A DNA stretch of 60,810 nt from Spirochaetales bacterium (GTDB lineage Bacteria > Spirochaetota > Spirochaetia > UBA9216): assembly GCA_003245835.1 (NCBI GenBank), contig QKCC01000016.1, positions 1-60,810 on the forward strand, in the 5' to 3' direction. Shown here in pieces: positions 9,666-19,024 of the stretch; within the stretch, counting starts at the first letter, position 1; the number at the start of each line of letters is the position of its first letter. The translations under genes and the position numbers were made by a program. Below the pieces are notes generated by a model. The model ran no database searches and was not told the origin of the DNA. It worked only from the letters and a program-made list of their open reading frames with translations.

Positions 9666-10526
9666 ATGGAAGATACTGCTGTACAGGATGTGCAGACAAA
9701 TTATAGAGTAAAAATGATTCACTCGAATGAGACTCATGTTGTCGAGATTAAAGACGCTGGTGAAGTCAATTCCAACGATAAGGTGATTGTTACAAGCCGT
9801 TATGGCAAGGATATGGCAACTGTTCTTGGCCGCTGTCATTGCGGTGCAAAACATGAAGGAGAGCTTCAGACCTTCGTCCGGATGGCTACGGAAAAGGATA
9901 TTGAAACCTTCGAAACCAATCTTGAAAAAGAGCGCGAGGCTGTCCGTGTCTGTCGGGAGAAGGTCGCTGAACATAAACTTGACATGAAGCTGGTTTCGGC
10001 TCATTACCTTCCCGACGAATCGAAGATTCTGTTCTTTTTTACTGCCGACGCCCGGGTTGATTTCAGGGGACTGGTAAAGGACCTTGTTGCTGTATTCAAG
10101 ATGAGAATCGAACTCAGGCAGATCGGTGTAAGGGATGAATCAAGGGTTCTCGGCGGAGTAGCGGTCTGCGGCAGGCAGTACTGCTGTCACAATATCACCG
10201 ACAGGCTGCAGTCCGTATCGATTAAAATGGCAAAGGAACAGAACCTTTCACTGAATTCGATGAAGATCTCGGGACCCTGCGGAAGACTGCTCTGCTGTCT
10301 CTCGTATGAATATGATTTTTACCGCGAAGAAAAGAAAAAACTGCCTTCAGTCGGTTCCAGGATTGTAATCGGCAATGTTAACTTCAAGGTTACTGATGTA
10401 AATATTCAGTCCATGAAAATAACCATGTTCGGCGATGACGGACGGAAAGTCGAGGCAGATGCTTCGAGGTTTGTAAAGGAAGGGGATAATTCCCATTGGA
10501 GATTTGACGGTATCCTTGAGGATTAA
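9666..10526 (+). CDS. PSP1-domain (YaaT/RicT-like) protein
   Basis: FTADARVDFRGLVKDLVAVFKMRIELRQIGVRDESRVLGGVAVCGRQYCC...ISGPCGRLLCCLSYE, the Cys-rich PSP1 signature. Confidence 0.92.
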   Translation: MEDTAVQDVQTNYRVKMIHSNETHVVEIKDAGEVNSNDKVIVTSRYGKDMATVLGRCHCGAKHEGELQTFVRMATEKDIETFETNLEKEREAVRVCREKVAEHKLDMKLVSAHYLPDESKILFFFTADARVDFRGLVKDLVAVFKMRIELRQIGVRDESRVLGGVAVCGRQYCCHNITDRLQSVSIKMAKEQNLSLNSMKISGPCGRLLCCLSYEYDFYREEKKKLPSVGSRIVIGNVNFKVTDVNIQSMKITMFGDDGRKVEADASRFVKEGDNSHWRFDGILED

Positions 10527-10601
10527 TCTCTCGATTAACGAGTGAAAGTGGAGTAGTAATACGATACAGCCGCAGCTGGTCAGAGTCAGAGTATTTCTGC
10601 G

Positions 10602-10630
10602 TTGACTTTTCACTGTTTATTTGTTAGATT
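10602..10630 (+). promoter_or_regulatory. Putative sigma70 promoter (TTGACT-N17-TAGATT)
   Basis: -35 10602-10607, -10 10625-10630, upstream of the small zinc-ribbon ORF. Confidence 0.45.
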
Positions 10631-10674
10631 TAGCACCGCGGAAATAATTCTATATTTATATAAAGGAGCTTTTT

Positions 10675-10845
10675 ATGGCACAGGTGAGTAAGAATGCGCG
10701 TACCGGCTCTACTACACACAAACATCTTTGTACTTGCGGCGGCGAGGTCAAGATGAGAGCGTTATTTCAGAACGGTAAACTCAGAAACGTAGCCGTTTGT
10801 GAACAGTGCAATAGAAGAGAAAGAAGACCGAAAGATTTCGATTAA
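10675..10845 (+). CDS. Small (56 aa) zinc-ribbon-like protein
   Basis: ATG after AAGGAG. MAQVSKNARTGSTTHKHLCTCGGEVKMRALFQNGKLRNVAVCEQCNRRERRPKDFD with CxC and CxxC. Absent from the supplied ORF track (below its size cutoff). Confidence 0.75.
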   Translation: MAQVSKNARTGSTTHKHLCTCGGEVKMRALFQNGKLRNVAVCEQCNRRERRPKDFD

Positions 10846-10905
10846 TAGCAGTTCTTCTTTTAGTTGAAAGGTCCGCCGTTTTGGATCCTGCAAACGTTAA
10901 TGCGT

Positions 10906-11697
10906 TTAATAGGGTTTGATATGGCGGCCTTTTTCTATTTTGGGGTTTTCTCTATCTGTTTTTTGCCAGCTGTAAACCTGTTCTTTTATGCTTTCAGCGG
11001 CTTGTTCAACGATTTTCTGGATTTCCTGTTTTGAAGTCGGTGCGTCGAACTTTTCAAGCAGTTTTACATGGTAATTGAAGTCAGACATGTTCCGGACGAG
11101 CCCCTCAATGTTTCCGACCCTCCAGCCTCCTTCAATAGCGGCTGTTACGACCGGCAGCGGATTTACCGAGAGCATCTTTCTTACAGCCCCAAGGTGAAAT
11201 GTTCCTATATGTCCGTCCCTTGAACGCGTCCCTTCCGGGAATACCACCGGACAGTACCCCTGGCCGGCTTTCTGTGCGACCCTTTCAAGCGTCTTCATTG
11301 TTTCAGCGGCGCTTCCTCTACGGTTTATCCTGCCGTGCTGCTGTATTCTGAGCATTATTGATACCATCGGTACCCAGCTGAAAAGGCTGTCTTTTGCGGA
11401 AAATCTCAAATCATGGTCCGGAAAGGACCATATCAGCAGCGGGATGTCCTGTATACTCTGGTGATTGGCTATGAGCATGAATGTTTCGGGGAGTTCAAGT
11501 TCCATTGGACGTTCAAAATGAATATGGACATTCGTATACATCGCTGTAAAGCTGAACAGCAGGTTGCAGATGCGGTGAAACTGCCTGTCTACCCAAGGCT
11601 CAATCGATTTTCTGCTGAATATATATTTAATTCTAATCAATAAATCCCAGTATAAAAATACCGAGAAAGTTAAAAGTGCAAGTACAATCTTCTTCAA
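10906..11697 (-). CDS. 1-acyl-sn-glycerol-3-phosphate acyltransferase (PlsC-like)
   Basis: LIANHQSIQDIPLL (NHxxxxD-type motif), VVFPEGTRSRDG. Confidence 0.9.
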   Translation of the reverse strand: MKKIVLALLTFSVFLYWDLLIRIKYIFSRKSIEPWVDRQFHRICNLLFSFTAMYTNVHIHFERPMELELPETFMLIANHQSIQDIPLLIWSFPDHDLRFSAKDSLFSWVPMVSIMLRIQQHGRINRRGSAAETMKTLERVAQKAGQGYCPVVFPEGTRSRDGHIGTFHLGAVRKMLSVNPLPVVTAAIEGGWRVGNIEGLVRNMSDFNYHVKLLEKFDAPTSKQEIQKIVEQAAESIKEQVYSWQKTDRENPKIEKGRHIKPY

Positions 11698-11868
11698 TTA
11701 TTAAACCTCATTTATAATTTTAACGATTAGTCCAACTGATTGCAAGGAGAAGGCGATATCTATTTGATCTGCCTATATATGCTTGACTATAAAGGATTTA
11801 TCTGTTAATTTATCACACCGTTAAGTAATTTAGGTATATACGTTTCAATAAATATACGGAGGACCGTT

Positions 11869-12138
11869 TTGGGAACCAATAGTTCAGCAGCAAAACGCTA
11901 CAAACAGAGCGAAAAGAGAAGACTTCGAAACAGAGCTGCAAAAAGCAGGGTAAGAACTGTTACTAAAAGCTTTATGACAGCTGTAAAAACCGGCGATAAA
12001 GATGCCGCAGAAGTGAAATTCAAGGAAATGGCCAAGCTTATGGATACAGCAGCCGGTAAGGGTATTTACCATAAAAATACCGTTGCAAGAAAAAAATCCA
12101 GAATGAATAAACTTCTGAATTCGCTTTCAGCAGAATAA
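11869..12138 (+). CDS. rpsT: 30S ribosomal protein S20
   Basis: SSAAKRYKQSEKRRLRNRAAKSRVRT...AAGKGIYHKNTVARKKSRMNKLLN; TTG start. Confidence 0.95.
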   Translation: MGTNSSAAKRYKQSEKRRLRNRAAKSRVRTVTKSFMTAVKTGDKDAAEVKFKEMAKLMDTAAGKGIYHKNTVARKKSRMNKLLNSLSAE

Positions 12139-12167
12139 TACAGAATCTTTTTAATAAAAAAAGGGGT

Positions 12168-12479
12168 ATGCTTGTGAGCCGGGATAAACTCACAAAGGCT
12201 GAGATAATCGAAAATATTCACGAACGTGTGAGTCTCAATCGCAAAGACGTTCATTTGATCATCGATGAGCTGTTCGAAGAACTGAAGGTGGCGCTTGAAG
12301 ACGATAAGGTTGTCGAGCTGCGGGGATTCGGAACCTTTGAAATCCGTACCCGAAAGGGCAGGGAAAAGGCGCGGAATCCAAAAACCGGAGAGATCGTGCC
12401 GGTCAAAGCGCACGGTGTTGCGGTATTCAGACCCGGCAAAGAACTTAAGACACTTGCATGGCCGCTTAGAGATGAGTAG
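12168..12479 (+). CDS. HU/IHF-family DNA-binding protein
   Basis: LTKAEIIENIHERV...VVELRGFGTFEIRTRKGREKARNPKTGEIVPVKAHGVAVFRPGKELK. Confidence 0.95.
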   Translation: MLVSRDKLTKAEIIENIHERVSLNRKDVHLIIDELFEELKVALEDDKVVELRGFGTFEIRTRKGREKARNPKTGEIVPVKAHGVAVFRPGKELKTLAWPLRDE

Positions 12480-14082
12480 TGTCGCAATAAAACCTTCTGC
12501 CAGTGTAAAGCAGGTCTTCATAGAAATAGGCCTGCTTGCGCTTTCTGCCGTCCTTTTTGCACTTTCATATCCGAATGTAATTAATACCTGGGGATTTTTC
12601 CCGCTTGCTTTCATCTGCCTTACTCCTTTATTTATTGTAGTACACCGCTGCGGATGGGGCCGGGTTTTCGTTTACGGAATAACATACGGATATGTCAGCT
12701 ACGCATTGTTTAATTACTGGCTGGGAGCTTTTCATCCCCTTGCAGGCGTTATCGTCTATGTAATATACGCTTCATACTTTCTCGTACTTGTTCCCCTGCT
12801 GAAATTAGCGGACAGATTGTTTCCCCGGTACGGGTATCTGCTTCAGGCCGGTCTATGGGTGGCCTATGAATTTCTTAAGACAAAGGGCTTTCTCGGGTAT
12901 CCCTACGGGAACCTTGGTTATTCACAGTACCTTTTTCTCCCGTTTATTCAGATTTCTTCCGTATTCGGGGTTTGGTTTGTTTCACTGATGGTGGTTTTGC
13001 CGTCTGTATTTATTGGAAATGCCCTTAAAAACGGGGTTTCCGGGTTCAAACCGTTTATAAAGAAGAATAAGCTGTTCATTTACATTTACGCCGCGGTTTT
13101 TATTGCCGTACTGATTTTCGGCTTTGCTTCGCCGTCGGATTTTTCCGATTCGCCGCAGATTAAACTCGGATTTGTTCAGCATAATGCCGACAGCTGGAAG
13201 GGCGGAACAAGACAGTTCGAAAACAACAAAGATAAACTGATAGCCCTCAGTGAAAAGGCGCTTGCTGAAGATCCGGACATACAGATGATGATATGGTCGG
13301 AAACCTGCTTTGTGCCGGGCATTGACTGGCATACCCGCTACCGAACCGATCCGGAGAGGTACAGGCTGGTCAAAGAGCTTAAGGACTTTTTTGCAACCCA
13401 GAAGATTCCCTATGTAATAGGTAATGATGACGGGCAGCTTGAACCTGACAGCAGCGGCGAGCCTGAAAGGGTTGATTACAATGCGGTTCTGCTGTACGAC
13501 GGTGAGCTTAAGCAGACCTACAGGAAGATTCATCTTGTTCCTTTTACGGAGCATTTTCCTTATCAGAAAATAATGCCCAGGTTTTACCAGGCTTTGAAAG
13601 ACAGGGACTACCATTGGTGGAAGCAGGGTACAGAGTATACGGTATTCGATGCTGCAGGCGTCAGGTTCAGTACTCCGATTTGCTTCGAGGATGTTTTCGG
13701 TTATCTTTCAAGGAATTTCGTCAATGCCGGGGCGCAGATCCTGGTGAATATGACAAACGACTCATGGTCCGGGTCGATTCCTTCAGAAATGCAGCATATG
13801 GCCATGGGAGTGTTCCGTGCTGTCGAAAACCGCAGGACTATGGTCCGGGGAACAAATGCGGGCATTACATGCACAATTGAACCGGACGGTAAAATTACAT
13901 CTATGATTGATCCGTTTGAAGAAAACTATATGATAAGTACCGTTCCGATTTATGAGAGTACCGATACACTCTATACAAAATGGGGCGACTGGTTTGCCGT
14001 TACGGTTCTGATTGCGTCGCTTGCTGTCCTGGCTGCAGGTATTGTCTATAAAATCAGCAGACGTGTCAGGTCGGCGACCTAA
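12472..14082 (+). CDS. lnt: Apolipoprotein N-acyltransferase
   Basis: Multiple N-terminal TMs; nitrilase-like domain (MIWSETCF, RKIHLVPFTEHFP, STPICFEDVFGY, NMTNDSWSGSIPSEMQHMAMGVFRAVENRR). Start set at 12472 (MSSVAIKPS), overlapping the HU stop. Confidence 0.93.
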   Translation: MSSVAIKPSASVKQVFIEIGLLALSAVLFALSYPNVINTWGFFPLAFICLTPLFIVVHRCGWGRVFVYGITYGYVSYALFNYWLGAFHPLAGVIVYVIYASYFLVLVPLLKLADRLFPRYGYLLQAGLWVAYEFLKTKGFLGYPYGNLGYSQYLFLPFIQISSVFGVWFVSLMVVLPSVFIGNALKNGVSGFKPFIKKNKLFIYIYAAVFIAVLIFGFASPSDFSDSPQIKLGFVQHNADSWKGGTRQFENNKDKLIALSEKALAEDPDIQMMIWSETCFVPGIDWHTRYRTDPERYRLVKELKDFFATQKIPYVIGNDDGQLEPDSSGEPERVDYNAVLLYDGELKQTYRKIHLVPFTEHFPYQKIMPRFYQALKDRDYHWWKQGTEYTVFDAAGVRFSTPICFEDVFGYLSRNFVNAGAQILVNMTNDSWSGSIPSEMQHMAMGVFRAVENRRTMVRGTNAGITCTIEPDGKITSMIDPFEENYMISTVPIYESTDTLYTKWGDWFAVTVLIASLAVLAAGIVYKISRRVRSAT

Positions 14083-14125
14083 AATTGTTTGACAAGAACC
14101 GATATGTGTATCATTATTAATTTAT

Positions 14126-14863
14126 ATGGAAAAAACTAAAATACTGATAGCTGACGATGAACCGCTGAATCTTGAATTCTTTGAAGTAACCCTGGGAAAA
14201 CTGGGTTTTGATGTTTATAAAGCAGAAGACGGGTATGAGACCCTTGAAAAGGTAAAAGAAGTAAACCCGGATCTTATTATTCTTGATAATATTATGCCGA
14301 ATCTTTCAGGATGGAAGGTGACGAGCCTTCTGAAGGAAAGTGAGGAATACAGGAAATACAGGGATGTTCCCATCATCATGCTTTCGGCGATGGACAAGGT
14401 TCGTGACAAGGTTGAAGGCTTTGAGCTCGGTATAGAGGACTATATTACCGAACCCTTTAATTTCTCGGAGGTATATGCGCGTATAAGGGCTGTACTGAAA
14501 AACCGGGTGCTCTCAAAGCAGGTCCTTTCGCGTGAAAAAAGGCTTGCGACTGTCGAATCATTGAATGATTCTTTGACGTATTTTACGGCACATATAAAAG
14601 AACCGATGAGCGAACTCAATGCTTTAAGCAGTAAAATCGATCCTGAAGATATTGAATCCGTAAAGGTTCTTATTGAAAAGGTAAAAAAGGAAAGCAGTGA
14701 GGCGCTTGCGGCGATCGAAGGTCTTGAAGAAGAGATTCGGGAACTTGAACAGACGCCTGATATAGATTTTCACGGCGGAGCCCTTAAAGAGCTTGAAGAG
14801 AAATTTAAAAAACGGTATAAAGTTTTAAAAGAAGAGAATTTTAACGAAGAGGCATCAGTTTGA
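14126..14863 (+). CDS. Stand-alone response regulator receiver with C-terminal coiled coil
   Basis: ILIADDEPLN, LIILDNIMPNLSGW, IIMLSAM, DYITEPFNF; no DNA-binding output domain visible, Glu/Lys-rich coiled coil instead. Confidence 0.88.
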   Translation: MEKTKILIADDEPLNLEFFEVTLGKLGFDVYKAEDGYETLEKVKEVNPDLIILDNIMPNLSGWKVTSLLKESEEYRKYRDVPIIMLSAMDKVRDKVEGFELGIEDYITEPFNFSEVYARIRAVLKNRVLSKQVLSREKRLATVESLNDSLTYFTAHIKEPMSELNALSSKIDPEDIESVKVLIEKVKKESSEALAAIEGLEEEIRELEQTPDIDFHGGALKELEEKFKKRYKVLKEENFNEEASV

Positions 14864-15081
14864 TAACTGAAGAGAAGAAACAAGTCCTTAAATATTTTGC
14901 GGAAGGAAGAAAAAGCTACAAGCTTATGGATTTTGAATCTGCAAAAGACTCGTTCACGAATGCGCTTAAGGTTGATCCTGAAGACGGCCCTTCAAAAGTA
15001 TATCTGGCAAGATGTAAACACTATATTGAAACTCCGCCGCCGGAAGACTGGGACGGCGTCTTTGTTATGACAACGAAGTAA
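14860..15081 (+). CDS. Small TPR-like protein (73 aa)
   Basis: YFAEGRKSYKLMDFESAKDSFTNALKVDPEDGPSKVYLARC; TTG start overlapping the regulator stop. Confidence 0.7.
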   Translation: MITEEKKQVLKYFAEGRKSYKLMDFESAKDSFTNALKVDPEDGPSKVYLARCKHYIETPPPEDWDGVFVMTTK

Positions 15082-15091
15082 ACTGAGGACT

Positions 15092-15505
15092 ATGGGAAAA
15101 AGAACAGACTTCACTATATTGGATAAAATTGAGACGGTGCTGAAGCCGGGGACGGTTCTTGAGGGGACGCTGAAATTTCACGCACCATTAAAAATATGCG
15201 GACATTTTCGGGGTATCATCGAATCTGAAGCAGTGCTGTATATAGACAGCACTGCATATATTGAGGCAGATATCAGTACTCGGGTGGCTGTTGTAAGCGG
15301 GACTGTCCATGGAAATATTACCGCTTCTGAAAAAATCGAGATATTGCCGGGCAGCAGGATTTCAGGCGATCTGAAAGCTGCAAGGATTAAAATTGCCGAC
15401 GGGGTTGAGTTCGAGGGCAAGTGTAAGATGGTCAGAGACCCGGAAACCATCGATATATTTTCAGCCGGTGTCGAGAGGCTGAAGGAAATTGCCCGGACGT
15501 CCTGA
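15092..15505 (+). CDS. Bactofilin family protein (second copy)
   Basis: TVLEGTLKFHAPLKICGHFRGIIES...GTVHGNITASEKIEILPGSRISGDLKAARIKIADGVEFEGKCKM. Confidence 0.9.
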   Translation: MGKRTDFTILDKIETVLKPGTVLEGTLKFHAPLKICGHFRGIIESEAVLYIDSTAYIEADISTRVAVVSGTVHGNITASEKIEILPGSRISGDLKAARIKIADGVEFEGKCKMVRDPETIDIFSAGVERLKEIARTS

Positions 15506-15579
15506 GCATTCGTAAATCCATTCCTGATTTTTGGGAATTCATTAAACCGCTGAGGCTGAGTTTGTCAGGACGGCGTGAC

Positions 15580-15608
15580 TTGACAATTAAGAAATGAGTT
15601 AATATAGT
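15580..15608 (+). promoter_or_regulatory. sigma70-type promoter of rho (TTGACA-N17-TATAGT)
   Basis: -35 TTGACA 15580-15585; -10 TATAGT 15603-15608; 17-bp spacer. Confidence 0.7.
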
Positions 15609-15705
15609 GTAGGTATCGAAGAAAGCAGTTATTTTCGAATACCCGCATGCTTTTTTATAAAAATAAATACAGAACAACAGGTATTAATAATCTACTGGAG
15701 ATATT

Positions 15706-17526
15706 ATGGCAATAATTCGAAAGAAGCAGGCTGTAGCCGAATCTATTGATTTGGGCGAGTCTGCTGATTCAGCAGCAACCGCTGTTTCAGAAGAATCACA
15801 GCAGGAATTGAATCTGGATACTTCCGGTGCGGAAGAGTCCGGAGGACCGGCCGGGGATTCAGACGCAGGAAAGATTCCGGAGTATGCGGCTGAAAAAAGC
15901 CCCGCTGACAGGAGTCCTGCGGAAAATGATTCTTCAGCCGGGAGTTCCGGTGAGCAGACGGAGGCCGGGGGCGGTGATGAAACCTCAGCGGAAGAATCCG
16001 GAGGCGACCCTGATTCAGTATCCAAAAAAAGAAAACCGAAGAAAAAAAAGGTCCGGGTAGAAATTGTAAAGTCGGATGATTCTGATTCGGAGCAGGGCGG
16101 CAGCGACGAGGTTCCGTCAAGAAGCCAGGCAATGCTTCCGGCAGATGAAAACGACTCAAGAGACCGGAAACCTTCATCAAAGAATTATTCAAAAAAGAAT
16201 TATACAAGATTTAAGAAGACAGACGATGTTCCTGCCGCAGGTGACGGCGAAAAATTAAGTATAAATGATCTTACCCTTATGAATATGCGTGAATTGCGTG
16301 ATTTTGCGGGTACTTATAATATTTCCAGCGAAGAACTGATGTCCATGAAGAAGCAGGAGGTTATTTTCTCCATTCTGAAGGGTCATACGGTAAACGGCGG
16401 TCTTATATACGCTTACGGTTCTCTTGAAATTCTTCCCGACGGTTACGGATTTCTTCGTTCTCCGCAGAATTCCTATCTGCCGGGTTCTGATGATATTTAT
16501 ATATCTCCTTCGCAGATACGGCTTTTCAACCTGAGAACCGGTGATACGGTCGGTGGGCAGATACGTCCCCCTAAAGAGGGAGAACGTTTCTTTGCGATGC
16601 TAAGGGTCGAGAATGTCAACTTCAATGACCCCCAGGAGGCTCAGACCAGGATTCCTTTCGACAACCTGACTCCGCTCTATCCTGATTCGAAGCTTGATAT
16701 GGAGATCAAGACTGAGGACGTATCTACCAGGATGATCAACCTTTTCTGCCCGATTGGAAAGGGACAGCGGGGGCTGATTGTTTCCCCGCCGAGAACCGGT
16801 AAGACTATTCTGCTTCAGCAGATTGCAAACGCCATTACCACGAATCATCCTGAGGTCTTCCTCATGGTTCTTCTTATAGACGAACGTCCTGAAGAAGTTA
16901 CTGATATGAGACGGAATGTTAAGGGTGAAGTAATTGCGTCCACCTTTGACGAGCAGGCTACCAGACATGTTCAGGTTGCCGAGATGGTACTTGAGAAGGC
17001 AAAGAGGCTTGTTGAGCACAAAAAGGACGTAGTAATCCTTCTTGATTCGATTACAAGGCTTGCACGTGCGTACAACCAGACAGTCCCGACATCGGGCAAG
17101 ATCCTTTCAGGCGGTGTTGATTCAAACGCTCTTCACAAACCGAAGCGTTTTTTCGGAGCGGCGCGTAATGTTGAACAGGGCGGAAGCCTTACAATTGTTG
17201 CAACCGCCCTTATCGATACGGGAAGCCGGATGGATGAGGTTATTTTTGAGGAATTCAAGGGAACCGGTAATATGGAAATCCATCTTGACCGCAAGATGGC
17301 TGACCGCAGGCTGTTCCCTGCAATCAATATTAAAAAATCCGGTACAAGAAAGGAAGATCTGCTGCTGACCGAGGCTGAACTCGGCAAGATGTGGGTCCTC
17401 AGAAAGGTAATCGGTCCTATGGATGACATGGAATGTACCGAATTGATGATTGACAAAATGCGAAAAACAAAGAATAATGAGGCGTTTCTCCGTTCTATGA
17501 ATACTGGCGGAGTCGGCGCTGAATAA
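15706..17526 (+). CDS. rho: Transcription termination factor Rho with long acidic/low-complexity N-terminal extension
   Basis: Rho core: [78 protein letters not shown]. Ser/Glu/Asp/Gly-rich segment precedes it. Confidence 0.96.
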   Translation: MAIIRKKQAVAESIDLGESADSAATAVSEESQQELNLDTSGAEESGGPAGDSDAGKIPEYAAEKSPADRSPAENDSSAGSSGEQTEAGGGDETSAEESGGDPDSVSKKRKPKKKKVRVEIVKSDDSDSEQGGSDEVPSRSQAMLPADENDSRDRKPSSKNYSKKNYTRFKKTDDVPAAGDGEKLSINDLTLMNMRELRDFAGTYNISSEELMSMKKQEVIFSILKGHTVNGGLIYAYGSLEILPDGYGFLRSPQNSYLPGSDDIYISPSQIRLFNLRTGDTVGGQIRPPKEGERFFAMLRVENVNFNDPQEAQTRIPFDNLTPLYPDSKLDMEIKTEDVSTRMINLFCPIGKGQRGLIVSPPRTGKTILLQQIANAITTNHPEVFLMVLLIDERPEEVTDMRRNVKGEVIASTFDEQATRHVQVAEMVLEKAKRLVEHKKDVVILLDSITRLARAYNQTVPTSGKILSGGVDSNALHKPKRFFGAARNVEQGGSLTIVATALIDTGSRMDEVIFEEFKGTGNMEIHLDRKMADRRLFPAINIKKSGTRKEDLLLTEAELGKMWVLRKVIGPMDDMECTELMIDKMRKTKNNEAFLRSMNTGGVGAE

Positions 17527-17538
17527 TTGGAGGCATAT

Positions 17539-17748
17539 ATGAAAAGCGGAATACACCCTGATTATGAGATGACCAAAATTAAATGTGCTTGCGGTAATAT
17601 TATCGAAACCAGAGCTACTGTTAAAGATATGGAAATTGAAATTTGTTCAAAATGCCATCCTTTCTTCACCGGAAAGCAGAAACTTGTTGATACTGCCGGA
17701 CGTGTTGAAAGATTTAACAGAAAGTACGGTATCAAGGTAGATAAATAA
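17539..17748 (+). CDS. rpmE: 50S ribosomal protein L31 (Zn-binding type)
   Basis: [25 protein letters not shown]...[31 protein letters not shown]; start at 17539 after GGAGG. Confidence 0.96.
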   Translation: MKSGIHPDYEMTKIKCACGNIIETRATVKDMEIEICSKCHPFFTGKQKLVDTAGRVERFNRKYGIKVDK

Positions 17749-17775
17749 ACCCAAGCCGTCATATCATTTGTGTGG

Positions 17776-17808
17776 AGAGGTCCCGATAAGCAGGGACCTC
17801 TTTTTTTT
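17776..17808 (+). terminator. Rho-independent terminator downstream of rpmE
   Basis: AGAGGTCCC-N8-GGGACCTCT followed by a T-run. Confidence 0.9.
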
Positions 17809-17847
17809 ATTTGCAAATATCCTGTATTTCTTTTAATATGAATCAGA

Positions 17848-19008
17848 ATGGACGGTTTAATTGCCCGCCACAAAAAAGAACACGGCTCAAATCCGCAGGT
17901 GATTGCATCGGCGCCAGGGATACTTAATCTCATGGGCGAGCACACCGATTACAATGAAGGCTGCGTAATTCAGACAACTATCAACAGGAGAGTATTCGTA
18001 GCGGTGTCTGCCAGAAAAGACAACTCGCTCCGGTTTATCCTTGCTGATTCCGACGAGAAGAAGCGCACCACAGTTCCCAACCTCAAGTATAAAAGAGAAG
18101 ACCGCTGGGCTAATTACCTGAAGGGTGTTCTCTTCGAGCTTGTTAATATGGGATTCCCAGTGAAGGGGCTTGATGTAACAATCAGCGGTAATATCATCCC
18201 CGGCATAGGATTGGGAGCCTCTGCGGCGCTTGAAGTGGCGTTTGCCGCAGCTGTAAACAGGCTGTTCGGGTTCAACCTGGAAGAAAGCCAGCTGATTCAG
18301 GCTGCTTCGTATGCAGAAGCGACCTTCATTGGACGAAACACCGAAATCACCGACCAGTTTGTATCGACAATAGGTAAAAAAGACAAAGCTGTATTCCTTG
18401 ATCTGCGGAGTCTCGACTTCGAGTATCTGCCGCTTGATTTGAAAGAACACAATATTGTTATTATCAATTCAAATGTGCCTGGAACAGAGGCGGTGAGGGA
18501 AGCGGAACTTCTCGAACGCAAGGAACAGTGCGCTGAATGCGTTGAATACCTGAACCGAAAGAAGCCCGGACGCAGCCTGCGTGATTATTCAATGGACGAT
18601 ATAAGCGGAGGGCTCGGCCTGCTTCCGGAGCAGATACGCCGTATCTGCACACATGTAATCGGAGAGACCCAGCGCTCGCTTGAAGCCTGCAGCGTAATAA
18701 AATCCGGTAAACTGGATGTTTTCGGACGTATGCTGAACCGCTCCCATGAAAGTCTCAGGGACAATTACGAGGTTTCCTGTCCCGAACTTGACTGGCTTGT
18801 GAAGCGATCGCAGGAGATGGACGGCATTCTGGGGTCAAGAATGACCGGCGGCGGTTTCGGCGGATGCACTGTATCGCTGATAGAATCGCGGGTCCTTGAC
18901 AATTATAAGGAAAGACTACAAGAATATGAGCATATCTTCGGATTCGAACCGGAAATTTTTATCTGCGAACCTTCCGAGGGAGTGAAGATAGTTTTTCCGG
19001 AAAAATAA
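17848..19008 (+). CDS. galK: Galactokinase (GHMP kinase)
   Basis: APGILNLMGEHTDYNEGCVIQ, IIPGIGLGASAALEVA, SRMTGGGFGGCTVSLIE. Confidence 0.88.
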   Translation: MDGLIARHKKEHGSNPQVIASAPGILNLMGEHTDYNEGCVIQTTINRRVFVAVSARKDNSLRFILADSDEKKRTTVPNLKYKREDRWANYLKGVLFELVNMGFPVKGLDVTISGNIIPGIGLGASAALEVAFAAAVNRLFGFNLEESQLIQAASYAEATFIGRNTEITDQFVSTIGKKDKAVFLDLRSLDFEYLPLDLKEHNIVIINSNVPGTEAVREAELLERKEQCAECVEYLNRKKPGRSLRDYSMDDISGGLGLLPEQIRRICTHVIGETQRSLEACSVIKSGKLDVFGRMLNRSHESLRDNYEVSCPELDWLVKRSQEMDGILGSRMTGGGFGGCTVSLIESRVLDNYKERLQEYEHIFGFEPEIFICEPSEGVKIVFPEK

Positions 19009-19024
19009 GGAATTACAAAATATC

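Noticed and set aside
12295-12471. Upstream in-frame extension of lnt
   Set aside because: It overlaps the HU gene in another frame; the start at 12472 overlapping the HU stop is more plausible.
12982-13614. 210-aa antisense ORF
   Set aside because: Fully inside lnt on the opposite strand; no RBS or family signal.
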